This document shows positions 20,460-33,562 of a stretch of DNA of 64,000 nt, one piece after another. Location of the stretch: positions 1 through 64,000 of the forward strand of contig NXFV01000689.1 of assembly GCA_002803225.1 (NCBI GenBank). The letters run 5' to 3'. The notes under the pieces were generated by a model. That model searched no databases. It was not told the origin of the DNA and saw nothing but the letters and a program-made list of their open reading frames with translations. A program made the translations under genes and the position numbers. Every line of letters begins with the position of its first letter. The stretch's first letter is position 1. Source of the DNA: Gamarada debralockiae (lineage: Eukaryota; Ascomycota; Leotiomycetes; Helotiales; Hyphodiscaceae).

Positions 20460-20821
20460 ATGAGGTTATCGGGACTTCAGAGAGAGGTATTGGCTTTGTA
20501 CCGGAAATGCCTGAGAGAAAGCAGGAAAAAGCCTGCAGTAAGTATCCACCAATGACACTTCAAGCTTCTTTTGCTGACTTTCTGCAGAATACCAGGCCTC
20601 ACTTCGAATCATTCGCACGGTCAGCCCTACCCAGTCTCGTGCCCTGATCATACATCCGCAATTTACTAGAAGCCATGCTGATACTTTGTATGTGCAGGAC
20701 CGAATTCCAAAAAAGCATTGGCCTTGACAAGAAAGATTTTGCTGCAATTGAGTATCTCTTGCGCAAAGGTCAGAGGCAGCTCGAAATGTATTCTTCTCCT
20801 GGAATCAAGGATATACGATGA
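20460..20821 (+). CDS. SDH6: Succinate dehydrogenase assembly factor 1 (LYR-motif protein)
   Basis: A short three-exon gene: join(20460..20537,20588..20619,20698..20821), 77 aa. Exon 1 encodes MRLSGLQREVLALYRKC, with the LYR motif near residues 13-15. Exon 2 begins NTRPHFESFAR. Exon 3 holds IEYLLRKGQRQLEMYSSPG before the TGA. Length and sequence match SDHAF1/Sdh6, which binds the iron-sulfur subunit Sdh2 and supports Fe-S cluster insertion during complex II assembly in the mitochondrial matrix. The first intron is canonical (GTAAGT...CTGCAG). The second has a less usual GTCAGC donor and ends GTGCAG. The start fits family alignments, with the conserved RLSGLQ at the very N-terminus. The model is supported by perfect frame continuity. 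Confidence 0.93.
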
Positions 20822-20980
20822 AGAGGAGGCTCTTGCCGGGGTGGCGCGAAGTCAATTGACACTGGAGGATGTTCATTAGGAAGGCACGTTGCGTGGCTGC
20901 AAGCTCCCCAATCCCTTCAACACAACTTCTTCGAGGTTCCTCACTTCCTACGATATGCATTCCTATCAACTCTTGTAATA

Positions 20981-23900
20981 CATAATGCCCGATTTCAACA
21001 TCCATTGGAAGGGCTATCCGAACCATCGTCTTCCATGCATTCGAGCTACATCAACGAGTGGGATGTCTGTCCGGAGCCGTAGCATCTCTCGCATTGTTGC
21101 TGCAGACAGCGTTAGACGATAACTTGGAGCTGAGCTCGAGCGACAGCGAAAGAAACAGAAGTTCGCATTTCGACCACGCAGATCACGAAAGTCACGCAGT
21201 TCTTCTTCTGCTCCTAGAGCACGGAAGTACGCTTTTCTCAGGGCCAGGCAACACATACAGGTGTTTGGGTGGGACGCAGATATTACTAGCAAGGCCAATA
21301 CACTACATACTGAGTCGGTACCATCAGAGCAAGGGCAGGGTCTAGACCTCCAGCAGCTCTGGCAACTCGGCAAGATACCATCTCACAGACCACTGTCATC
21401 GATTCACACGACGGTGCTGGCAGTTCCGCCTTCAGATGCAAGAAATCTCCCCAACCGGAGAATCTCTATTCTTTGATGCACGTTGCGGAAGTCCCGTATA
21501 CTGGACAATCAACAACCCTACGTATCGAAAGAAACCCTCCATTGCATCCAGTCGAGCAATAACGCGAGTTTCACGAAGAGCTGGAAAGTACGCACACGTG
21601 GGACCCTTTGACCTGGTTAGTAGGCGACGCACGTATCGCAATTCTCGACAGGTTGGAAGGAATCGAACTTATGATTCCAGGATTGATCCTAGAGTTCTGC
21701 TCGATCGTGAACGGCCAACCAAATCTTTTCCAACCAGAGACCACACGCTGCACGGTCTCTCGCCAGTCGCCGAACAAATCGTGGCAGGGAAATCCAGAGC
21801 TACGGCGGGTTCTTACGTATAAGGTGTCGAAGGCAAAGTCAAACCCTTAATCGGTCACTTCGTCGATGAAATCCATTGTACAAACACTCCTCTCCGACTC
21901 CGCTCCTCGTACACCAAGTTAGAGAAAAGCACTCAAGCAATTTACCAAAGAACTTGAACTCTATTCCCAAGCTGCCAAACCCTGCCCAAGCAGTCTCTTG
22001 TGCCATCGCCTTCTGCAAAGACTGGGTCAGCCTACACTATCGAAGAACTCATACCTTACATATCCCAATTTCAATCAGCTGGCCTTGCGGTCACTTCGGC
22101 TGACCAGCGAAGAGAGTCTTCAATCATGACGAAACTGAAGAAAGCTCCGTCTCCTCCTCCAACACCGCCCAAGGACGGGAGATGCACCTCGCGAAAGTCA
22201 GTGGCAAGAATGTCCAGGGTGGGATCTGATGGCGGTGACAGGCAAGGGACAGCTCATCAAGTTCATCACCATCACAAGCCTGACTCATCCTCACCATTCG
22301 ATATTGGAATGACAGTGATGGATTTCAGTCCACCCCTCACGAACAAACTGACCCTCGAGCTGCAAGGGGTAGACGGAGAAGTTCTCTTTCCTCAGACCAT
22401 ACAATCATAGCTCTCACACCGCCGCATGAGAATTCTCCCCCCCAGCCAAAATATGCACCACCACCGCCTCCCAGAGCCTCGACGAAGAGATCACTCCCTT
22501 GGCTTTGCAAATCGGAATCAGATGAACCGTCTCCATCACCTTCTCCAAACGATGAAGATATCGTGACTGCCAGCATGGTGAAGGTCAAGACCTGGAACCC
22601 ATCTAATGATGTCTTACTCTGCTTCGCTGCTGCAAGTAATCCGGCGGTTGAGAAAGACAGTGGATCGGCCAAAGGATAGGAGTAAGTGACGCTGTCAAGA
22701 TGGTGGAATATGGCTGATATTGCTTGAAGTGCCCCGCGAACTTGAACATCGTAGTACCGAAGTTAGGTTCCAAGACAGGACCTATAGCATCGAAGCCAGT
22801 GCTGCCAATGTTGTGGACAAACGCAACTTTTACAACGACACTGCAATTCAAGCTGCTCCAGAGCTGTCCAATGATTATGCACTTGCTAATCATGGTGTCC
22901 AATATGCGGATTCCATAGCTCAAACTGATCCTGCGGATCCCGGTCCATCAAATGGTAATAGTGTAGTTGCTGACGAGCGCAGTCGCATCGAGCGTCAGCC
23001 TCCATTAATCAAGATCAAGTGCAAGACATTCGCAACCACTCCAACCAATTGTGTAGGCGGTTGCAGCCAACCTACGCCGAGAGCTGCAGACACAAAATCC
23101 TCTCGGAAACAGTGCAAAGATCAAGCAATGCAAACTGATCTCTTTGCAAAATCTCCGGATGTCAAGCAGCCTGGCCGCCATGAGAGCAAGAGACCGTCAT
23201 TAAGTCCGTTCTGGGGAAACCTGATGGGAATCGCACTTTCCCTTTCGTCTCGCCTTCACCATTTCGACGCTCGCCAGCTCCACGAAGTCCGAACAAAAGC
23301 GTTGATGAGCTAGCTGTCCGGACGAGAAGAGCTCGAAATGAAGCCCCGGACACCGATACGCTAGCTCCAAAGGAACCATCACCATCTCCTAGTCACCTTG
23401 GCCCATGACCGCTTCGGTGTGCCCAGTGTTCCGCTGAGATAAAACCATCCAACTTGGATCTGCCGCAGGAGGCACCAACTAAACCGGAGGCTGATCCTCA
23501 ACCTGAGTGACCCTGAACTTAGAATTCGGCCCGAGTCTCCTCCTAGAAGCAGATTGAATCATACTGTACCGCACGCTCATCGTTAGAGTGCCAGCAGTGT
23601 GCTCTTCGAGACGTTTCTGGCCTAATTTCACCGCAAGAAGAGCGAACTGCTTTACCTACTCGCTCCCTCCAGCAAGCATCTCGTCAGTCCCCCAGCCGCA
23701 AAGATTACCCGGCGCGTACCACGGATTGGGCTGCCACTCTTGAAGCGGATCTTGAAGAGATCATCAAGGGCTACCACTCTCCGGAAGGAAGGTTAATGCA
23801 ACGCAAAGTCATCCAGGACACGATGGATGAGTGCGCAAAGCAATCACCCACGCCTGATCAAGTGAAAAGACCATCTCTACCAAAGTTAAGGCTCCGACCA

Positions 23901-24527
23901 CCTCCCACAACTCGCGCCGCTCCAAAGTAATTCCGGCATAAATCAGCTGTTCCGCTCCCATCAGCTCCAATTTTTGTGGATACTGTTCTACCCCACTTAG
24001 AAACGATTACAACTACATCTTCCCTGACTCGGGACAGTTCTGGCATTAGCGGCAGAGCAGTCTTTTGAGGCCTACATGTTGCTACTGCAGCAGCGTGTGA
24101 TGACGATGTCGCTAAAAGGATTGAAGAATTACTGGCGTTAGATCAGGAGATTTCTTACTGATCCCAGTGCTTTTGATGGGCTAGGATTCAATACTTTGGC
24201 AGGAGTGGCCAGGAGAGCGGTGAAGCAGAGGAGAGGGGAGGTGTTGGCTTGGAGAAGGTTAGGGAGAAGATATTGCAAGAAAGGGTGTTAGATGAAGGGT
24301 GGGAAGATTGTGTTGTTGAGGATGAGGAGGGTCGGTGTAAAGATGGAAAGATGGGATTCATATCTGGTAAAGAGACTGTGAATATGAGGGCGGAGATCTC
24401 TACGAGGGGGAGAAGTGACGAGGAAGTACTTGATGCGATGATTAAGGGGCGGGAATGCAGAAGTCGGGAAGGGCTGAGGGAACGAGCTGTGAGAATGGGA
24501 TGGAGGGACAAGAGTGTTTTCTGGTGA
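20981..24527 (+). pseudogene. Large degenerate gene: Ser/Pro/Arg-rich protein, many stops and frameshifts
   Basis: On the plus strand protein-like sequence continues for about 3.5 kb but the frame is repeatedly broken. From an ATG near 20984 (MPDFNIHWKGYPNH) it meets TAA at 21120, then continues AELERQRKKQKFAFRPRRSR. Frame changes fall near 21430, 21550, 21840, 22410, 22690 and 23200. In-frame stops include TGA 21955, TAA 23928 and TGA 24066. Recognisably continuous parts include YTIEELIPYISQFQSAG, TTDWAATLEADLEEIIKGYH and DDDVAKRIEELLALDQEI. The last open stretch ends at TGA 24525-24527 (AVRMGWRDKSVFW). The composition suggests a mostly disordered protein of about 1150 residues. No known domain is recognised. 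Splice sites do not explain the breaks, so a pseudogene is preferred over an intron-rich gene. Confidence 0.6.
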
Positions 24528-27500
24528 GGTATGACCACGAATGAGATTGGGACTTTGATATCAGAATTCAGTATTACAATCATGAAGGATTCAATCACTT
24601 TGTATTCGACCGTACCCGCCTTCTCTCTTCACTAGAAACGGAGGATGCCCTGATCTCCAGTATGAGAACACGTGATAGTCATTCCTCAAACCCCCCAAAA
24701 GCCAAAGTCTCTTTTCCAGCTGCTCAAGTCCCCAGAACTCAAGAGAGACAAACGCGCATCCTCAGCGTTAACCACGCGCCGTCTCATTGCACAACCCATG
24801 TTCCTCTGTATGGCCGCTGCACACGAACACAGCAGCTCACACAACACACATCCCACACTACGTGCTATCTTCCATCTGCAGTTTCCCGCTCGTCTACATC
24901 CGTCCTACCAGTTCGTCATGCTGTGGCTGGCTGCAGCAAGCTTTGGGCTTCCGGGACGTTACATCACTCGCATGCCTTGCATGCATTTCAGGTAGTACGA
25001 ACTGGTGGTCAGCTCGGTGATCGAGGCTTGGTTTCGCAATTTACTTGTTTGATGTATTTAGATACGGGCATGGAAAGAATGGTTATTGGTGAGATTGTTA
25101 GGGCCAGGTGAAAAGTATTTCTTGCATGAAGGTATAGTGTGATCCGTATAGGCGGTTCGTTGGTCGAGAGGAAGTCCTGGGTTGGTTCAGAGGGGCGAAT
25201 TCGGCAGGACCGGAGTCTCTAGCTTTGATTATCGAGAAGGCGTTCGGACATTTTCCGAGCGGATGTAATCGGTGATGTTGACGGGAATGACGGAACAGTG
25301 TCATGTGTACGCGTTGCAGAATCATAGAAAAACAGCTTGAGAGCTGGTGAGAGGTTGTGAAATTCAGAGCTTGTTGAAGGAGGGTGTGAGATTCCGAACT
25401 CTGATTGGTAGGAGGGAAAGTATTGTGATCCGAAGAGGCAAGAAAGCATGCGGCCTGTACCCATGAATCCATGAACACAAATTCCACTAAGAATCCTACT
25501 TCTTCATTACAGAAAAACTCAAAATCGTGATCTAGAAAGAGCAAATAAAGCTGACATGTGAATAAGAAGGTGTAGCCGGGCGACGATCTGTATCAGAAGA
25601 TGTCATTGAGTAGCACAAACCGAGGACAAGAGGCTCAAAATCAGTGTAGTGAGCTGAGCGAATTGAAAGGGAGGTGTGAATCCTGCTCTTTGATTGGTGG
25701 AGAAGAGATAGAAGGGAGCACTGGCGCTCTATGTACGCAATTTTTGATTGCGGCTTATTTTGGTGTGGAAGCGCTTTGGGGAGTGATTGATCGTGTTTCA
25801 GTGCTCGGGTGAGGGCAAGAAAGACGCACCTGGCGGGATTCCTAAGGTTTGGAAATAGAAATCTTCTCTTACATTGAGCGCCTTTATGAATCGCCGTTGG
25901 CATTGGAGGTCCTGATTTTGAATGATAAATCCGAACGAGGGAGTTAAGGGCGAATTTAAATTTAGCCTTTTCAAATGGCTGGTTTGATGGCGGTCTTGTG
26001 GTTGCATCTCTGTTTCCAAAACCTGCCAGACTGTCAAGCTTTAAGTCTGTGCTGACATTAAGTTACCTCTTTGATGCCGTGGCCGTTTAGATGGCCATCT
26101 GGAAGTGAGACTTTCGGTTGGTTCGTTATCTTTCAACCTTTGGCTGCACTGTACTTGAAATGTACCTCGTGGTACCAAGCCCTTCGTTTTATCCCAAACT
26201 GATAGACATTGTTTTGTTCCAAAATTATCGCTGAGGACTTGATTGTGGAGAGAAGCCCTTGTTTCAACGACTCGCTTGCTAATCCAGATCCAGGGGTAGA
26301 AGGCTGCACCCAATGATTTGAGTCGAAAAAACGGACATGGCCCCGAACAATCCTTAATGATCATATTTAATTATTTTGGTGTCTGAAAGGCGGGATGCGG
26401 GTGGGTTCTGTCACACCGCTTCTCTCTCCACCACAGCGCGTGCTCTCACGAATCGTGTGGCCCGCTGTCAGCCAGTGCTTGGGACCTCCGCCCGCACTCT
26501 GCGATGTGGCCGCTAGGAATTGGTGTGGCCGTGTGACGGGTGCATCTTGCATGGCGGCAGCACAGGCACGGGTGGGGTCAAGTACTGGCCCAGAAACAGA
26601 CCGCTCCCCTGAATTCAGGGCGTAACTCTCTCGAATGGCTTTGAAAAGGCGTTGAATAGTTTGTCGCAGCCATGCGGTCATCTTCAGGTTCCGGCAAGAC
26701 CGCCGTCGGAAGGATTTCAGCTGATGTTCTTCTGCTTCATTCATACGATCTTGCGCCGTGACTTCAGAGATGGCGTCAGGGCATCAGAGTCTGGAAGAAA
26801 AGATACGAATTCGAGATTTACAGGGGAACGACTTGGATCATCGGCGTTTTCACATCTGACTCGGCTTGGATGCGGAGTGGTGGAGTTTGGAGGTTGCAGG
26901 TTGCATGTGCCGAATATAGTATAGTACAGCGTGCTGTGGCTGAAAACACCATGTCCATGGTTCGTTTCGCTGCCGTTTCCCCAAGCGCTCGGATGGGAAT
27001 AACCTCCTTCCACGTTCGAAAGAAGAGAATTCGAGAGACACCGAGTAGCCACCATTTATTTTTTGGAAGCAACCCGTTCCGGGGACACGTGAGTTTTCGA
27101 CGGAACAGCAAGTGCATGATGGTTGCCCGATGCTTTTGTTCGGCTACTCTCCTCCCTTTCCTCAGCCACAGAATCTTCAACTTACGCAGACGGCCCGTGG
27201 ATTGACCGAGCTATGATCCCATTCTCATCCGTGGCCATGACCACCTTCTCAATAGAGTCAGATATCTGAGACAGACACCAAGAGTTACTCGCATACAAAT
27301 ATAGTAATTTACCGTGTGGGAAACATGTTTCGTAATTCATATCCTTCTTTCACCTCCATTTTGCCTGTTACCCCATGCTTTAGATAAAAGCTTGTGCCGT
27401 AGATCGAGGGGCATCTGTACGGTACATAGCAGGGTCTTGAAGGTTGGATGGTCGCGTGTGGCGCCGTTGCCTTTTTGATTAGGGACTGCCGCCGATGAGC

Positions 27501-28759
27501 TTAATTATTGAGATCTTAGCTGACTTGCTTGGGGATGAATGGGACATAGCTGGACTGGTTATTTGGGGAGGTGCTTGGGTGAACAATTGAGTTGATCCGT
27601 TGGAGCTTGCCTTCTTTGATAACTTTAAGAGAGAGAGGTCTGGAGATTTTCTTCAATGGGTGATTGAAAATGGTCTTCCTCTGCCGAATCCAAAAGACAC
27701 TCCGACGCAGTACCAAGGGGTACACATATTCACCAGCCTTGGCCCCCTGTAAATGATGATGGGCAAAAGTACATCGTTTATAGTCTGCATTTCCATGGCC
27801 GTTTTGCGGTGATAGATTTCCAGCGTACCTGCAGCAGTGAGAACTCCTGCAGATAACCACCCCCTCGTCCTCGCTTCCTTTTAAGCATTCACTAACATAT
27901 TTGAGTTTTTAGGCAGTACATTGGACTCGGCAGTGGGACTTCCTCGTAAATTGGTGGCCCCTTCCTTGTTCCTTTATTTGAGTCTGAGTCTGGTATCAGT
28001 TTGGAAAGCCGCCGAATATCCCCCGGCTCCGGCCTCTGGAAAGGCCTGACGCGAGTTGGACAAAATAAACAAGTAGAAGTTAGAAGTTTAGATAATTAAT
28101 TTAGTCTTTTGCTTCATAATAAGTCTTCACACGTGGTCAGGAAATGACCGTACCACTTCAATGAGCAAACGACTAATATTGCAGGGGCTACGAACTAATT
28201 GGACAGCCCTGCAGTAATTATCGCTCTTGGCTTCTTTTGCTCTCGGCATCTGTGCTGCCATCGCATTAGCATCAAAATCTGCTTGTCAAATCATATCGCT
28301 TCACCAAAAACTGCATCCTCAATCACATTTCATTCCCGCACTTTCAACTCCTTCTCACCTCCCATAACTCGCCCATTCTCACAATTCTTCTTGTGGCTGA
28401 CGTGAGGCCCCGCAATACTCGTGTGTTTTTAATAATATTTAATCCGTATTGTACATAATTTCTGCACGTCGAACACACAAGTCACCTCTCACACGCGCAC
28501 AACATCCTGGCTCCTGGCTCTCCCTATTGCATCGCTCGCTCCGCGTTCGAGATCTTCGCCTGAACGACCTTCACAGAACGTGCGACATCCAGCAGGGTGA
28601 GAGCCAGGTATCTCGAAACTCTGAACCCAGCAACAACGTCAGGCGCCACTATAATCGCTCACTGGTGAGCCTTCTTCCTTGGCTGGGCATTCCGGCCAAT
28701 TGCTATTGCTGTTACCCCGTCCCCATCTGCATAGCAAGCTCAGTCTCAGCCGGCGGGCG
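24528..28759. other. Gene-poor region of 4.2 kb
   Basis: No convincing gene. A 107-residue plus-strand frame (24672-24995) and several minus-strand frames of 75-125 residues lack domains and overlap other frames of equal length. Two stretches near 25370-25430 and 25650-25710 share GGTGTGA and CT(C/T)TGATTGGT in the same order, a possible degenerate repeat. The part from 27900 is AT-rich. The part 28200-28759 is C/T-rich and is the likely promoter and leader of the RhoGAP gene. No tRNA-like arms were noticed. Confidence 0.45.
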
Positions 28760-31700
28760 ATGTCGCAGCATTCGCAACAAAACGATGGACCCTTTGATAC
28801 CCAGCTTCAGTTCTTCCCTCAAGACAGCCCCACAATAGGCCGTACGCAAATCCAATTCTCTCCAAACAATTCGTCGCCGGTGGTGTCAGAGTCGGGGAAA
28901 AGGTTCGCAAAGTTCTATCGTCTTTGAGCCGCCGCGTATCGTGCACTTACTTAGTACCTTTACTCTAGGTCTCAACGCAAGGCTGCTCCCAGTCCTCTAC
29001 AAACGAGCACTACTGCTATATCTCCTCCCAGTAGTGTCACTCCGACAAGAACTACCTTTTCGAGAACTGGCGTCGATCATTCTTCGAAATCTACAGGCAC
29101 ACATAATAGTCCTCAGGAACAGCCTCGTTCGCCGAAGGAACGTCTGGACGACCTACTGGCCTCTGAGAAAAACTTCTACAAATCTGAAGACTCGTCAGTT
29201 GAGTCTATTCCAATCGAGAATAACTCAAGGTATATGACGATCGAGGTGTTGGTCACTCAGTACGCTCACTCCTATTCTAGATACAACCGTCTTGTCCACG
29301 ATACGAATGGTACCTCACGAAGCGTTTCCGATCCTGTCATAACCTCAAAGCCCTCAGGAGGCTCACCGACTGCCACGCGACCACCTATGGCGGCTACTGC
29401 CCCTCAACACCGGATTGATATGGGACGGGCACCTCCTCGAACATCCTCCATCGACTCTGCGATATCTTCTCTCTCTGGCGGCGCACACTCTCATAAATCT
29501 TCACAAGACATCCAGTCATCGAGTGGGTCCCTTGATATTGCCAATCTCATTCAAGCAGCAGGATCCGCGGAAGCTGTAATACAATATCTTCTGAAGGAGA
29601 AGCAATCTCAGGCGGCACAAAATGCACAGTTATGGCGACTAGTAGATAAGCAAAGAGCGATGATACTTGGCCTCAACAAGGATCTGGAGCGAGCACTGAA
29701 GGATAAGGAGCGTTACCGGAAGAAGTTAAAAGAGAGTCTTACGCAAGTTTCGAATCCTTCTCCCGTGGATTCTAATCAGGGAGTTTCGTCAGATGCGGGA
29801 TCCGTCGTATCTGAGAGTAGGACTGTTGAGGCACCAAAGCAAGGCCATGTCGAAGCTCTTGTTTCTGCGGGATTGAGAGACCCAGAACATCACCAAGATG
29901 ATCATATTCCTTCGCCGATCGATGTAGCATTGGCACCGTACCCAATAACACCTCCCCTGAACCATGTCGCTCAGGCACCATCACTCTCTAACATGGTCGA
30001 AGCTGAGCATAAAATGCCTTCGCCAACACAGCACGCTTTTCAACAGTACAACCCAGACGCTCCCGCACCCGGATTTGAGTCTGGTCAGCAGCAGAGGAAA
30101 GCAAATGACGTTGCGAGAGAGATGCCATACAACGCATCCGTGCCACCGTCAAGGAGTCTACCCTCAGATCCACCGCGAGGTCCTCCACCAAAAGCTCCGC
30201 CGCCAAAGGCTCCTTCATCCATGCAAGCACCTTCGCTTTCTGCGATAGAAGCGTTGCCAAATGTTGACGAGGGACTGCAATCATTTCCCCCACCTCCACG
30301 GAAGGCTCCTCCTGCGCCTTTGAACCTTGGAAAAAAGAATGATGCCAGCTCGCACCTCCGTCAAGCATCAGGAGCTGGCGATGAATCAGATTCCGATTAC
30401 GATGATATTCTGGAAGTAGATGAAATACCCACATTCGCAGAACGGGGACGACGGAAAACGAGGGAAGAAGACGACAGACAACGTGAAATTGCAGCTATGA
30501 AAGAGGCAGAGTTGAGAAGCTTGTCGAAGAAGAGTGGGAAGGGATCAAAATCACGACCAACGACTCCCAAGGAAGGAACATTTTCATCTACTGTCGACCC
30601 AATGCCCACAAGCCCGCGGACAGTTCCAATAGCACCTCCAGATGCGCATTTACGACATTTGTCGCCTCCAGATTCGAATGCAGGATCTTTGGCAGGTATG
30701 CTCATCGCCTCCCGTACCTCTGACGGGTCTAGCGGAATCGTATCACCCCCGTTGATGAGCCCTGGTCTTCCTGTTAGCCCAAGACCCGTTGATCGTGGAA
30801 TGGCATCCCCCAGAAATCCTGGTTCGTCTAACCACTCGTCATTGAACTCACCTCCAATGTCTCCTCGTGGAATGGGCGCCTTCCCTGGAGCCGTTCCTCT
30901 GTCACCGCGAGCACCGAGACAGCCGATTCCTCTACCTCCGAATACGCCCATGTCAATAGCGTCACCAGGTTTGTCAAAAGGAGAGCCACTGCAACTTGTC
31001 TCACCGAAGCCGTTGATGATTGCGAAGAGCAGTGGCGATGCGACATCCAGTCCTCAGGAGGATACTTCGCCGAGTCACCAAAGCCCCTCAGACCGTAACG
31101 GGATCTACAAAGGCCTCGTAACCGAGGAGTACCCTGACCTACTTCTACCACCAAATGCTCTCCCATCTATAGATGTGAAAGTTTCGTCTTCTCGCTTGAA
31201 GCCATCCAGAGCTAGTTTGATGTTCCCAAAGAATTTCGAAGAAGATCCAGTCTTCACATTGGCTGTCTTTGCCAGATCTGATAGAAGAGAGCTTTGGAGA
31301 GTAGAGAAGGATTCTGCATCACTGGCACATTTAGATCTGGTTTTGAAGCAGTCTTCTCTGTTCACAGCCAGAACGCCAGATAGATCGCTGTTCAGCGGAC
31401 ATGCTCCAGCTAAGGTCGACGCAAGGCGGGTGGCATTGGATAACTATCTGGAGGAAGTTCTGAACACGCAAATGGATACGGCATCAGCATTAGAAATTTG
31501 CCGATACTTGTCAACCAACGCAATGGAACCACATGCCGAGGATATGACTCCTAGCGGCGATTCGGTCGAGAGCCCTGTCAAAACGGGACCAGGCGGAAGA
31601 CCGCTGAAAAACGGATACCTGACCAAGAGAGGTAAGAACTTTGGTGGCTGGAAAGCCCGGTTCTTCGTTCTAGATGGCCCAGTCTTCAAGTATTACGAAT

Positions 31701-33562
31701 CTCCAGGAGGACCGCATCTGGGAGCAATCAAGCTACAAAATGCCCAGATTGGGAAGCAACAGCAGCAGTCAGATAACCACTCTCCATCACGAGGTGACGT
31801 TGATGACCCCGACAATCAATACCGTCATGCGTTTTTGATTCTGGAGCCCAAGCGAAAGGATTCCTCCAGTCTTGTGAGGCATGTTTTATGTGCTGAGAGC
31901 GACAAGGAGCGTGATGAATGGGTGGACGCTTTACTTCAGTACGTCGATTACAAGGACTCGGAAGACGAGGAGCAGCAGCAACCATCGAAGGAGCAGAACG
32001 GCAGAACCGGATCTGGGAGCTCGTCTCACGCCAATGGTATGAATGCCAAAAAGAAGATGTACGGACCATCAAGAAGTCAGACACTACCCGACCTTGATGA
32101 GGATTTACGTGGGGTCAGCTACGAGACGACTAAGCAAGGCAACATTCCGCATGGAGCTAGGATGAAGAATTCTGGAACTCCATCGCCTCCAACGAATGGC
32201 TATGAGCGAGATCCGATGTCACAAATACCTCAATCTCAGTCCATGAAATCGATCTCCGCGCCGAAGAATGCTCAAGTCATTCAGAATGCAGGTGCTTGGG
32301 GCAACAAGCATGCTATGTTGGCACCCGGTGGTCAAGAGGACAAGATCAAGCAAAAGAAGCGCAGCTTCTTCGGATTTGGACCAAAGCCTAGAGTTTCGAC
32401 GGACTCACAAGACCCAGGACCCAATGATTCGACCACCAACTTGTCTCAAATGGCGTACGAACAGCATGGGCCTATTAGACCTGCCTTCGGAGCTCCCTTG
32501 AGTGAGGCTGTGAGATACAATCACCCGGTTGATGTCAGCATTGAATTACCGGCAGTTGTCTATCGGTGTATCGAGTATTTGGATGCAAAGAATGCCGCGG
32601 GCGAGGAGGGCATCTTCAGATTGAGCGGCTCGAATGTGGTGATCAAACAACTTCGAGAACGCTTCAACACAGAAGGAGATGTCAATCTCGTTACCGACGA
32701 CCAATATTACGACATCCACGCTGTTGCCTCGCTTTTGAAGTTGTATCTGAGGGAGCTGCCAACTACTATCCTGACGAGAGAGCTTCATCTGGAATTCCTC
32801 GCGGTTACCGAACTGCACGACATCAGCGAGAAGATCAGTGCCTTAAATGGCCTCGTGCATAGACTCCCAGGTGCCAACAATACCCTTCTTCGATATTTGT
32901 CTGGCTTCCTCATCAACATCATCAATCATGCCGATACCAACAAGATGACTGTTCGGAACGTGGGCATCGTCTTTTCGCCAACCCTCAACATCCCCGCACC
33001 GGTCTTTGCTCTATTCCTCCAACAGTACGATGGCATCTTTGGGCAGGAGCCTGATTCGCATGAACACGCTCCCGTCGAGGTTACCGTGACTGCACCTCCC
33101 TTGACCCCGGAAGATATCCGTTCTCCACGCCGACAGAAGTTCCAGGAACTGCCTACCCCGTCCTACAACCAGGATTCTTTCCCCCAGAACCAACCTCCAC
33201 CCTCATTCCCACCTCCTCAACATTACCAGCAACAACAACGCGCAGCTTATGACACTGGATTCACTCCACTTCAACCTTCGTATGAGAATGAGGGCTATCC
33301 AACCATGGCAGGACCTGAATACGGCAGTCGAGCACAGACCCTTGCTGGTCCTGCCTATGATCAATTCGGTGGAGGCAACACAGCGTATAGACAATATGCT
33401 AGTGAGAACCAGACTCAAATGGGAACGAAGAACAAGAGAAGGGAGAGCAGCATGTTCGGAATGGGCATTGGATTGGCCCAGAGAAAGCCCAGCAACAATA
33501 AGTTGAGAGACGATTCAAGTAAGATCGCCTTACTGCAACCAAAATCTATTAGCAATCACTGA
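28760..33562 (+). CDS. BEM3: RhoGAP with PX-like and PH domains (BEM3-like)
   Basis: CDS join(28760..28902,28969..29229,29281..33562), 1561 aa. Intron 1 uses a less usual GTTCGC donor; intron 2 is canonical. A coiled-coil candidate lies at about residues 230-290 (LLKEKQSQAAQ; LERALKDKERYRKKLKESL). A long Pro/Ser-rich disordered part follows. A PX-like domain is at about 745-880 (GLVTEEYPDLLLPP onward). A PH domain is at about 908-1025 (GYLTKRGKNFGGWKARFFVL ... KERDEWVDALLQYV). The RhoGAP domain is at about 1211-1390 with the arginine finger in EEGIFRLSGS (near 1247) and MTVRNVGIVFSP. The C-terminus is Gln/Pro-rich. The domain order matches yeast Bem3, which stimulates GTP hydrolysis by Cdc42 at sites of polarised growth. 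An in-frame ATG 81 nt upstream (28679) is less likely the start. Confidence 0.93.

Noticed and set aside
24672..25111. Two overlapping plus-strand frames of 107 and 149 codons
   Set aside because: Equal-quality overlapping frames, no domain and no splice evidence; most likely chance.
28449..28838. 129-codon plus-strand frame in the leader of the RhoGAP gene
   Set aside because: Overlaps the start of the RhoGAP coding sequence in another frame; the leader is C/T-rich, which creates long open frames.
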